A stretch of DNA of 64,000 nucleotides. Origin: Phaeobacter cretensis. GTDB taxonomy: Bacteria > Pseudomonadota > Alphaproteobacteria > Rhodobacterales > Rhodobacteraceae. The stretch lies in assembly GCF_047372505.1 (NCBI RefSeq), contig NZ_JBKBEU010000002.1:139491-203490 (forward strand), given 5' to 3'. Positions within the stretch are counted from its first letter, which is position 1. Every line of letters starts with the position of its first letter. Shown here piece by piece: positions 8,306 to 15,724 of this stretch. Both the position numbers and the translations under genes were made by a program. The notes under the pieces are model-generated. The model saw only the letters and a list, made by a program, of their open reading frames with translations, made no database searches and was not told the DNA's origin.

Positions 8306-9456
8306 TCTGAGCGCCCTTTTTGGACCTGCGTCGCGACCCAGTGGTGAAAGTTATGCGTCGGCCCGTCCATTGCAGGAGAGAACCGTCCACCATCAAACAG
8401 CATGCCGTGACGGCCCTTTTGCATACCTTCAACAACAAACACATCTTCTTCAAAGACGGTTTTCCAAAGCTGTGCGTTAGATGCACGCAGACTATCAAAC
8501 TCAGGCGTCTCACGCTCGCTCTTGGCGTAGTAGATCTCGATATGTTCAACGGTATTGCCGCAATCTTTGGGCTCAAGAACAATCGCGAAGCTATGATCCC
8601 GCTGCACCCCAAATAGAACGTTGGGGTAAACCGCGATATATTCCGCGCCCTCATCCCACTGATCGCTCAGTCCGTCGAAATCCGGCAGCATAGCACCATC
8701 TTCACCAGTCAGCTGGCGATAGACCAACGTCCCTTGTCCAGAGTACTCGCCAAGCTTCTCAATGTTGTAGTGGTCCTCCAGCCGAGAATAGCTGTTCAAG
8801 CCAGGGTGAACCCATGGCAAGTGATAGCTTTCGCAATAGTTTTCGACCGCCAGCTTCCAATTCGTCGCAACTTCCAATTTGAGCGAGGATCCCTCACCGC
8901 CATGGTAAATCGGTGTCTCGAACTCCCGCCAACGTTCCAGAAGACCCGCATGAACTTCGGTGAATTCCGGCGCTGTACCGTCGACATTTACAAAAATCAC
9001 GTCCCGCCAGATATACGCACGGATACGGATCAAACCCAACTTGCCCATATCGATGTCATCATGAGTGTTCTGCCCCGGTCCGCCCACATGCGGCGTCGTA
9101 CGCAGTGCGCCGTCCAGCCCATAGCACCAGCTGTGATACGGGCAGCGGATGGCACCGCGAATTTTCTGTGGCTTGTCGACCAAGATCATGCCGCGGTGAC
9201 GGCAGGTGTTCTGAAACACACCAATTGCACCCGTGCGATCCCGCACCAACAGCAAGGGCATTCCAAGAAAGTCGATCGGCTTAGCATCGCCTGCCTCGGG
9301 AACATCCTTGCCAAAACCGATACCCGACCAATTTGCAAAAAGAACCGCTCGCTTTTCCTCATCGAAAACGCCCGGATCAACGTAATGTTCGTTTGGCAGA
9401 CCATTTGCGGTGTTCACCGGGGCCAGTACGGATGATAGTTGGCTATGCGTGTTCAT
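8302..9456 (-). CDS. Rieske non-heme iron oxygenase, quaternary-amine (CntA/GbcA-like) type
   Basis: The protein has 384 residues from the ATG at 9456, which has GGAG 8 bases upstream; upstream in-frame starts lack this. The Rieske cluster is Cys85-x-His87 and Cys105-x2-His108. The mononuclear-iron motif is at about 199-219 (NWK, then ENY, then His212 and His217). The residue in the bridging position is Glu209 rather than the usual Asp, a feature known from carnitine oxygenase CntA and related quaternary-amine oxygenases. It would use O2 and electrons from the ferredoxin reductase encoded at 10.6 kb. Candidate substrates are glycine betaine, carnitine, proline betaine or an N-methyl heterocycle. 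Confidence 0.88.
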   Translation of the reverse strand: MNTHSQLSSVLAPVNTANGLPNEHYVDPGVFDEEKRAVLFANWSGIGFGKDVPEAGDAKPIDFLGMPLLLVRDRTGAIGVFQNTCRHRGMILVDKPQKIRGAIRCPYHSWCYGLDGALRTTPHVGGPGQNTHDDIDMGKLGLIRIRAYIWRDVIFVNVDGTAPEFTEVHAGLLERWREFETPIYHGGEGSSLKLEVATNWKLAVENYCESYHLPWVHPGLNSYSRLEDHYNIEKLGEYSGQGTLVYRQLTGEDGAMLPDFDGLSDQWDEGAEYIAVYPNVLFGVQRDHSFAIVLEPKDCGNTVEHIEIYYAKSERETPEFDSLRASNAQLWKTVFEEDVFVVEGMQKGRHGMLFDGGRFSPAMDGPTHNFHHWVATQVQKGRSE

Positions 9457-9548
9457 CGAACTCTCCATGACGAGACTAGCTTTCCCCAATTGGAGGATCT
9501 GGCCGCGTCCGTTCAATAGGCGAAAACTTCATTCATGGATGAGATCAT

Positions 9549-10454
9549 CTAAACTGAGCTATCTTTCGCCTCCGACAAGATCCAATTCTTCAGCGTTTGG
9601 GCATTAGGTGACAGTTCATCTTCTGGCAGGCCCACCAGATAGAATTCACGGGGGGCGGGGACGCTATGGCCCTCGACGATGGCCAGTTTGTTACTATCTA
9701 GCATTGGCTGGATCAGACGCTTCCAACCAAGCGCTACGCCAGCCCCTTTGCGTGCAATCTGCAAAGCCAAAGAATAGCTGGTGACACGAGTGCCAACCGA
9801 AATATCACCCTTATAGCCCAACTCATGAAACCAATCGGCCCATGTGGTCCAACTCTGACTGGCACTTTGCAGATGGATCAAACGCTGCGCTGCCAGCTCC
9901 TGCAACGACGCTTTGCCCAAATCGTCGGCGATATCGGGTCGGGCTACTGGCACCAGCTGATCGCGGTAGATTGAGGTATGGGCCAATGTCGTATCTGCAT
10001 CACGCCCATAGCGGATAAAGAAATCAAACTGCCCGGTGTCATGAAACGGTCGGTCCTGAGTGATCTGGTGAATGTTCAAATCCGGATATTCACGCCAAAA
10101 TCGAATAGTCACCGGCGACAGCCATAGCGCCGCAACTGCCGTTGTCGAACCAACAGTAACCGCATCTTCCTCACCGTTTTGTCGGGTCTTCAACAGCTGA
10201 CGCGAAATTTGCCTGAACGATGTCACCAAGGTCTCGAACAGCTCTTGCCCCTCTCGCGTTAGTTCAACACCCCGGTGTTTGCGCTGAAATAGAGCCACGC
10301 CCAATTCACCCTCAAGGGCCTTTATCTGATGACTGACAGCCCCCGGCGTAACGGATAACTCTTGCGCCGCATTCTTGAAGCTTAGATGACGGGCAGCAGT
10401 TTCAAACGCGGACAATGTGGTCAAGGGCGGTAGATCGTAATGACGTCTCGACAT
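9549..10454 (-). CDS. LysR-family transcriptional regulator (GcvA-like)
   Basis: From the ATG at 10454 the protein has 301 residues, the usual LysR length; the longer open frame upstream has no family similarity. The winged-helix domain (about 8-67: LPPLTTLSAFETAARHLSFK, then GAVSHQIKALEGELG) is followed by a periplasmic-binding-protein-like sensor domain. The LPPL...FETAARH opening is typical of the GcvA subgroup, which controls amino-acid and amine use. It lies between the Rieske oxygenase gene and the divergent reductase gene, so it probably controls both from the 130-bp gap on its 5' side and the gap before the oxygenase. Confidence 0.9.
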   Translation of the reverse strand: MSRRHYDLPPLTTLSAFETAARHLSFKNAAQELSVTPGAVSHQIKALEGELGVALFQRKHRGVELTREGQELFETLVTSFRQISRQLLKTRQNGEEDAVTVGSTTAVAALWLSPVTIRFWREYPDLNIHQITQDRPFHDTGQFDFFIRYGRDADTTLAHTSIYRDQLVPVARPDIADDLGKASLQELAAQRLIHLQSASQSWTTWADWFHELGYKGDISVGTRVTSYSLALQIARKGAGVALGWKRLIQPMLDSNKLAIVEGHSVPAPREFYLVGLPEDELSPNAQTLKNWILSEAKDSSV

Positions 10455-10585
10455 GGCAACTCTGTGATTATGCGTGGCTATGGGTGATATCAGCTCATCC
10501 GAGTATGAGTATTTTTCGAATTGAATGGCAAACCTAAATGCGGTTCTGAGAGATATGACTCTGCGCCCTGAAGGAAGGAAATCGA

Positions 10586-11530
10586 ATGGAAACCCGGACT
10601 GCACGCCTTCTTCACAAGACCGCGCTGAGCGCAGACACCAGCGATTTTGCTTTCGAACTCTGCGAGGATCGTTTTTCCGAACTGGAACCGGGCGCACATA
10701 TTGATGTTCATTTGGGCTCGGATCTTGTTCGGCAATATTCGATCTGGAGCTGGAGCCAGGACGGTCGCCAGCTAAATGTAGCGGTCAAGCACGAGGTTGA
10801 CGGTCGCGGCGGGTCACGCGCCATGCACGCACTTAACCCCGGTGATGAGGTCGCTATTGGTGGCCCGCGCAATCACTTCAAGCTGCAGCCAGATGCCAGC
10901 TATGTCACTCTGATCGCGGGCGGAATTGGTGCAACACCTCTGGTAGCCATGGCGCGAGAACTGTTAAATGCGCGACGTGATTTTCAGGTCTACTATCTTG
11001 TCAGATCCCAAGGCCTCGCGGCGATGGACGCCAAGTTTCGCGCTCTGAGTCTTGGCGATCGCTACCACCTCCATTGCGATGATAGCGACGGCCGATTGAA
11101 TCTGGCCGATGTCCTACAGTCCATGCCAGTCGGCAGCGATGTCTATACATGCGGACCAGAACCCATGCTGAACTCGGTGCTCGAGGCCGGCAGTCGTATG
11201 CGCGGTGGCACTATCCATTTTGAACGCTTTGCGGCGGCAGCCGATGAAGATCATGGCGCAAATGCCGGCTTTGACATTGAAATTCAGTCCTCAGGTGCGC
11301 TGCTGCGCGTCTCTCCCGAGGAAAGTATTCTAGATGTACTGAAATCGAACGGTATCCCGGTGGATTTTGGCTGCTCCGAAGGGCTATGCGGTGCCTGTAT
11401 TATTGATGTAATTGATGGTGAAGTGGACCATCGCGATGGCATCCTCACACCAGAGGAACAGGCGTCACAAGCCTATCTCTGCACCTGCGTATCCCGCGCA
11501 AAGGGCAAGAAACTCATACTTGATCTCTAA
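10586..11530 (+). CDS. Oxygenase reductase: FMN/NAD(P)H domains with C-terminal 2Fe-2S ferredoxin
   Basis: This 314-residue protein has the layout of the VanB/phthalate dioxygenase reductase family. A flavin-binding barrel has RQYS at 49-52, a nucleotide-binding domain has AGGIGATPL from 111, and CGPEPML lies near 189. A plant-type ferredoxin domain carries Cys263, Cys268, Cys271 and a last cysteine at 299 or 301. The GGAAGG-like ribosome site lies just before the ATG. It would pass electrons from NAD(P)H to the Rieske oxygenase, as CntB does for CntA. It is transcribed away from the LysR gene, a common arrangement for regulator and target. Confidence 0.9.
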   Translation: METRTARLLHKTALSADTSDFAFELCEDRFSELEPGAHIDVHLGSDLVRQYSIWSWSQDGRQLNVAVKHEVDGRGGSRAMHALNPGDEVAIGGPRNHFKLQPDASYVTLIAGGIGATPLVAMARELLNARRDFQVYYLVRSQGLAAMDAKFRALSLGDRYHLHCDDSDGRLNLADVLQSMPVGSDVYTCGPEPMLNSVLEAGSRMRGGTIHFERFAAAADEDHGANAGFDIEIQSSGALLRVSPEESILDVLKSNGIPVDFGCSEGLCGACIIDVIDGEVDHRDGILTPEEQASQAYLCTCVSRAKGKKLILDL

Positions 11531-11658
11531 CGTGAGCAGCTATCTGCGGATTTTCCACCGGGGATTGGCCGTGCTTGAATTCCTTGTCTAATTTATTGCG
11601 TATGGCCACGGGATATAGCTCGTTGCAAATGTAGTATCGAATCGATATCATTTTGACT

Positions 11659-12213
11659 ATGATATCACTTCGCATCCGCTCATTGATCAATCGACTGGCC
11701 CGTATAGACGCCACTTCAGGCTGGTCTGACAGCCTGAACCCGGCCCAATCTGCTGCGCTGGACTATCTGGCAAATGCAAATCGGTACTCACGGGCTCCTT
11801 CTCATGTTGCAGAATTCCTCGGTACGACCCGCGGCACCATGTCCCAAACGCTTAAGGCACTGGCCCGCAAAGGATTGGTGACTGAAGAACGCAAAGAAGG
11901 TGATCGGCGTTCGATTTCATATAATTTAACTGCCGATGGGAAGGCCTTTGCAGGCGTAGCATCTGCGATCAGTGATGCGCTGGCAGGGATGAAAGAAAAA
12001 GAAATCGCAGCGTTGGAAGCCACGTTGGAGACAACCCTACGTACGGCTCTGGCCGCGCGCGGCGATCGGGCTTTTGGCCTCTGTAAGACCTGTACATTTC
12101 ACGATGCTACCTCAGCGCATGGCTATTGCACACTTCTCGACCTGCCGCTCAAACGCGGCGATCCCGATTTGATATGTGTAGAGCATAAGGAGCCGACAGA
12201 TGACACAGCCTGA
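11659..12213 (+). CDS. MarR-family regulator with cysteine-rich C-terminal tail
   Basis: A MarR winged helix is clear: SHVAEFLGTTRGTMSQTLKALARKGLV, then the wing ERKEGDRRSISYNLT. The start is uncertain between a TTG at 11653 and the ATG at 11659; I choose the ATG. After the DNA-binding domain there is a tail with CKTC, a Cys-rich loop ending GYC, and ICVEH: four cysteines plus His residues that could bind a metal or sense oxidants. The gene overlaps the MOSC gene by 14 bases, so the two are probably co-transcribed. Confidence 0.82.
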   Translation: MISLRIRSLINRLARIDATSGWSDSLNPAQSAALDYLANANRYSRAPSHVAEFLGTTRGTMSQTLKALARKGLVTEERKEGDRRSISYNLTADGKAFAGVASAISDALAGMKEKEIAALEATLETTLRTALAARGDRAFGLCKTCTFHDATSAHGYCTLLDLPLKRGDPDLICVEHKEPTDDTA

Positions 12214-12901
12214 TCTCTCAACTCGGATTACCGGGGTTTTTCACGGCGCAGTGCGCACGCCATGGGAGGATAAACCGCCGTCGGCCATTCACAAATCGCC
12301 TGTTACCGGCCCCCAAACAATAGACTTTGATGGGTTCACTGGTGACGCTCAAGCCGATCCGACCGTTCATGGCGGCGTCGACAAGGCGATCCACCACTAT
12401 GCCAGCGATCATTACCGGCTCTGGAAAAATGAAGCGGAGATCTCGCACACGGCTACACCGGCCTCTTTCGGCGAGAACATTGCAAGCTTTGGCATGACAG
12501 AGGACACCCTATGCATAGGAGACATCCTGCGGCTGGGGACAGCAACAGTTCAGATTAGCCAAGGCAGGCAACCTTGTTGGAAACTTGGTCTTTATACCGG
12601 CAACAAGCGGATGCCATATCTGTTTCAGAAAACTGGACGCACCGGGTGGTATTATCGCGTGCTCGAACCGGGAACGGCTCAAACCGAAGGCGAGATACGG
12701 CTAATCGAGCGCCGACATCCGGATTGGAGTGTCCGACGTGTCACACAGGCTCGCTTGACCCGTAAGATCCTACCAGAGCAAGCTTCTGTATTGGCCGACA
12801 TGAGCGATCTCGCGGCCGGATGGCGTTCGGCCTTTGCGGGTATGACTGGCGGCAACAGCAGCGAAAACACTAGCGCCCGTCTGAACGCAGTTCCAAGTTG
12901 A
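12200..12901 (+). CDS. MOSC domain protein (YiiM-like)
   Basis: The 233-residue length and sequence match the YiiM group of MOSC proteins, which are Moco-binding relatives of mARC and Moco sulfurase C-termini. Visible hallmarks are GDAQADPTVHGGVDKAIHHY near residue 48 and the Moco-ligand cysteine in RQPCWKLG near 125. YiiM reduces N-hydroxylated compounds. It is coupled to the MarR gene just upstream, which may control it. The molybdate importer at 37.7 kb is in the same window but not linked. MOSC family is firm; the reaction is from family knowledge. Confidence 0.88.
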   Translation: MTQPDLSTRITGVFHGAVRTPWEDKPPSAIHKSPVTGPQTIDFDGFTGDAQADPTVHGGVDKAIHHYASDHYRLWKNEAEISHTATPASFGENIASFGMTEDTLCIGDILRLGTATVQISQGRQPCWKLGLYTGNKRMPYLFQKTGRTGWYYRVLEPGTAQTEGEIRLIERRHPDWSVRRVTQARLTRKILPEQASVLADMSDLAAGWRSAFAGMTGGNSSENTSARLNAVPS

Positions 12902-12918
12902 TCATGCGCCGATGATCG

Positions 12919-13773
12919 CTACTTACCCTTAATCCTGACACTGTAACGCGTCCGCGCACCGGGCGGGGGTGACGGAAATGGGCCTGCGCGGCGAACTTGG
13001 GCCAATGCAACGGAATCCAGTTTAGCCGAGCCCGAGCTTTTGGCGATTGCCGCACTGCCAATGCTCCCACTTGACGTAATCGAGAATTGAACAAGCGCTG
13101 TACCTCGAATGTTCACGCTTTGCCGCTTGGCCCGCTGGATACGGCGTAACACTTTGCCCCGATAGTCGTCCGCCGCAGCATTGCCCTGTTGCACGGCTTT
13201 CCCCGGCGCGCGCTCCGCCTGCCCAGCGGTACGCTCTGCTTGCCCCGTATTCCGGCCCTTTGTACTGGCCTGATCGCTGTTACCACGTGCCGCAGGCTGT
13301 CTTGCCCGCTCTTTTGGCACTGGTTTAGGCTCTGGTGTCGGCTTTACCAGCTGTGGCGTAGCTGGTTTCGGACGCGGTCGTGAGGCAACATTCTGTACAG
13401 GGCGTTGAGTAACTTTGGGAGCTGTTGTCTGCGCCGTATCCGCAACTGCTGTAGTCTGAGCCTGAGCAGCAGTGCGCTGTACCGTGCGTTCCACGGGCTG
13501 CATCGGCGCGTTCAATTGTGGCTTAGACGCTGCTGGCGCAACGACGCGATCCGGGCTTTTCGGCGATACAGGGCCTGCATGGTCACTGCCACTAGCCACG
13601 CCAACCGCAAGATCTGCGAACGATGTTCCAGCCATTGCCAAAGCGGTATTCCCGCCTGCGATCTCCACCGGTGCTGATTTATAGGATAGTACAAAGCTAC
13701 CGTGCACCAGCGCCGCAAAACACAAAGAAGCAAACCCTGCAATCGAAGATCGCGGTATTCCCTGCGCCATCAC
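12919..13773 (-). CDS. tonB: TonB-family energy transducer of the heme uptake system
   Basis: The 284-residue protein has the TonB plan: an N-terminal hydrophobic anchor (about 12-30), a long Pro/Lys/Ala/Gln-rich periplasm-spanning region (about 85-200), and a C-terminal TonB domain (YRGKVLRRIQRAKRQ, then GTALVQFSITSSGSIGSAAIAKSSG). TonB carries proton-motive energy from ExbB-ExbD to the outer-membrane receptor. It is the last gene of the receptor operon and overlaps the ExbD gene by 4 bases, so it is dedicated to this receptor. Confidence 0.9.
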   Translation of the reverse strand: MMAQGIPRSSIAGFASLCFAALVHGSFVLSYKSAPVEIAGGNTALAMAGTSFADLAVGVASGSDHAGPVSPKSPDRVVAPAASKPQLNAPMQPVERTVQRTAAQAQTTAVADTAQTTAPKVTQRPVQNVASRPRPKPATPQLVKPTPEPKPVPKERARQPAARGNSDQASTKGRNTGQAERTAGQAERAPGKAVQQGNAAADDYRGKVLRRIQRAKRQSVNIRGTALVQFSITSSGSIGSAAIAKSSGSAKLDSVALAQVRRAGPFPSPPPGARTRYSVRIKGK

Positions 13774-14159
13774 GGCAGCGCCTTTTCCGAGACAAGCATG
13801 ACACGCTCTGCGCCCGCCGCACGCAACGCGCTGCCAATCCCCACCAGCTTGTGTGCTGGCAAGTCACGATCAGGTACAATGCGAACAACTGCGCGTTCTT
13901 TAGTCGTCAACTCTGCAAGATAGGCAGTGGCGTCGGTGACAATGACACCCCGCAGATGCAACGTGCCGTCCGCATAAATAACCAACGCATCAGGGGGTTC
14001 ACGGCCGTCAATATCGGTCGTCTTGATCAAACTCACCTTTCGGTCAATCGGCCCCGCCAAAGTACCCGCGATCATAAAGAAAATCAGCATCAGAAAGACG
14101 ATGTTAATCAATGCAATCGTCGGTTCCTTAGCTCGAGGTTTGATTGTCTTTGTCCGCAT
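13770..14159 (-). CDS. exbD: ExbD/TolR-family biopolymer transport protein (second copy)
   Basis: The protein has 129 residues with one N-terminal membrane helix (about 15-38: ALINIVFLMLIFFMIAGTL) followed by a periplasmic domain, the standard ExbD layout. The usual Asp in the membrane helix, which carries protons in ExbD, is replaced here by Asn (ALINIVFLML). This copy may therefore be structural rather than proton-conducting. It follows another ExbD gene and precedes tonB, each with tiny overlaps. Confidence 0.88.
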   Translation of the reverse strand: MRTKTIKPRAKEPTIALINIVFLMLIFFMIAGTLAGPIDRKVSLIKTTDIDGREPPDALVIYADGTLHLRGVIVTDATAYLAELTTKERAVVRIVPDRDLPAHKLVGIGSALRAAGAERVMLVSEKALP

Positions 14160-14542
14160 CAGCCTAACACTTTGACTTGTAGCTTATCGATTTTGCGAAG
14201 AGCCACCAGCACATCGACCAGGTGCTGCGATGTCGCCTCCGGTGACGGGCTGATCAGCGCCATATGGCCACGCCCATCCTGCGGCTGAGATGAGATAAGA
14301 TCTCCCAGTCGACCAATATCAACCGGCTGACCGTTCAGGGTAATCTCGTCAGAACCGATCTGTAGAAACAGGATCTGTCGATCATCGTCACCCGTTCCCT
14401 TTGCGGCGGAGATCAGTTCAACTTCGCCAAACTTTGAGAATGTAGAAGTCAGCATAAAAAACAACAGCAGCAGAAAGATGACGTCAATCAACGAGGTCAT
14501 CGACAGCCGCTTGCGCGGCGCAACCTTAGTATTAACCGGCAT
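14159..14542 (-). CDS. exbD: ExbD/TolR-family biopolymer transport protein (first copy)
   Basis: I start at the ATG at 14542 (127 residues), since the longer upstream frame runs inside exbB. The helix SLIDVIFLLLLFFMLTSTF carries the conserved proton-path Asp in LIDVIF, so this copy has the canonical active residue. It overlaps exbB by 11 bases and the next exbD by 1 base. With ExbB it forms the proton-driven motor of the TonB system. Confidence 0.9.
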   Translation of the reverse strand: MPVNTKVAPRKRLSMTSLIDVIFLLLLFFMLTSTFSKFGEVELISAAKGTGDDDRQILFLQIGSDEITLNGQPVDIGRLGDLISSQPQDGRGHMALISPSPEATSQHLVDVLVALRKIDKLQVKVLG

Positions 14543-15230
14543 AGGTCGCCTGCAAATCTGCCTCTGATTGCGTAGGGCTGGCAGAGGTACGCAATGGATG
14601 TGTTGGGGACTGGTTTTGCGTGTCCGGCGCAAAGACGATCCGTAACGCCCAGTTGGCAAAGACCCGTTCACGCTGCATTCGCGCGCTCAACCAACTGAGG
14701 GCCAGAGATGTCGGCATCGCAACAGCCAATCCAGCCGCAGTTGTCAGCAAAGCCACCCAAATCCCGCCAGCCAATAGAGCTGGATCAACGGAAGATCCTG
14801 CGGATTGCAGCTTCTGGAAGGCCTCAATCATACCCAATACTGTTCCGAACAACCCCAGCAGTGGTGCCAGCTGTGCCACCATATCCAGCGCGCCAAGACC
14901 ACGTTCCAAAGTAGACAATCGGGCCTCAGCCTCCGCATCGGCGCGCTCCGCCCGCATCTGGGTCTGCCAACCTTCCAACGCCTTCTGCAGGACTGGTGCC
15001 AGGTAGGACCGGCTCTGCAACAGGTGACGTTGCGCTATATCTCGATGACCCGCATCAAACGCCTGCACCGTAGCGACCAATGCACGATGCATCCCCACCC
15101 GCGCCACCTGATATTGCCATATCTTGTAAAAAACCAAGGTCGCTGTCAGCACAGATATCACAAGCAGCAACACAACAACCGGGCCGCCCATCTCAAATAC
15201 ATTGCGCAAGGCTTCAATCATCATTGTCAT
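14532..15230 (-). CDS. exbB: ExbB/TolQ/MotA-family proton channel protein
   Basis: The 232-residue protein has three membrane segments: about 15-38, then about 120-145 with LAPLLGLFGTVLGMIEAFQ, the diagnostic ExbB/TolQ motif, then about 158-180. It energises TonB together with the ExbD proteins. It overlaps the preceding gene by 4 bases, so receptor, small secreted protein, ExbB, two ExbDs and TonB make one operon. Confidence 0.92.
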   Translation of the reverse strand: MTMMIEALRNVFEMGGPVVVLLLVISVLTATLVFYKIWQYQVARVGMHRALVATVQAFDAGHRDIAQRHLLQSRSYLAPVLQKALEGWQTQMRAERADAEAEARLSTLERGLGALDMVAQLAPLLGLFGTVLGMIEAFQKLQSAGSSVDPALLAGGIWVALLTTAAGLAVAMPTSLALSWLSARMQRERVFANWALRIVFAPDTQNQSPTHPLRTSASPTQSEADLQATYAG

Positions 15231-15697
15231 CCCGCAAGCTCCATGACTTTGCTTGTTAATGTCAGGTCATGAGTACAGGCATTCTCTGGCAGGTCGGTGC
15301 CATGGCAGGTCTCGGCACCGTTGATCAACACCCGACTGATATCTGTACAGGCCATTGGAAATTGAAACTGCCGGACACGTGTGCGCCCGGCAGGAAGATC
15401 TTGAAAATCAAGAAGTGTGAGTTGTGACACCTGCCCAGACGCATCAAACAGGACAGTCTCAAACACGGCTTGCGCCACATCCTGCGCGTAGGTGTTTTGT
15501 GTCACGAAGGACAACAGGCAGCTCGCGCCATCAGTTTGTGCCGAGCTGAGCTCGATCGAAAGCGCTCCGGTCTGCACGGGTTGAGACGTATCCGCAGCCG
15601 TGACTTCTGGCCAAACAGTGGCCAGAAATGCAACTGAAATGATAGCAGATCGGATAGCGGATCCAACCAAACAGCGAGAGTTTTTCAAAATCAACAT
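15227..15697 (-). CDS. Secreted 156-aa protein of the heme receptor operon, function unknown
   Basis: An N-terminal signal peptide is visible (hydrophobic run about 12-30, cleavage near VTAAD). The mature part is about 120 residues with four to five cysteines, which could form disulfides in the periplasm, and a beta-rich pattern. It lies between the receptor and exbB and overlaps exbB, so it is made with the TonB system. It could be a periplasmic chaperone or heme-shuttling factor, but I do not recognise a family. Confidence 0.7.
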   Translation of the reverse strand: MLILKNSRCLVGSAIRSAIISVAFLATVWPEVTAADTSQPVQTGALSIELSSAQTDGASCLLSFVTQNTYAQDVAQAVFETVLFDASGQVSQLTLLDFQDLPAGRTRVRQFQFPMACTDISRVLINGAETCHGTDLPENACTHDLTLTSKVMELAG

Positions 15698-15724
15698 CTC
15701 ATACCTCTTGAATCTTCGGGGAGA

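Noticed and set aside
8302..9456. Aromatic ring-hydroxylating dioxygenase
   Set aside because: The bridging Glu, the lack of a beta subunit gene and the BCCT/demethylase context favour a quaternary-amine oxygenase.
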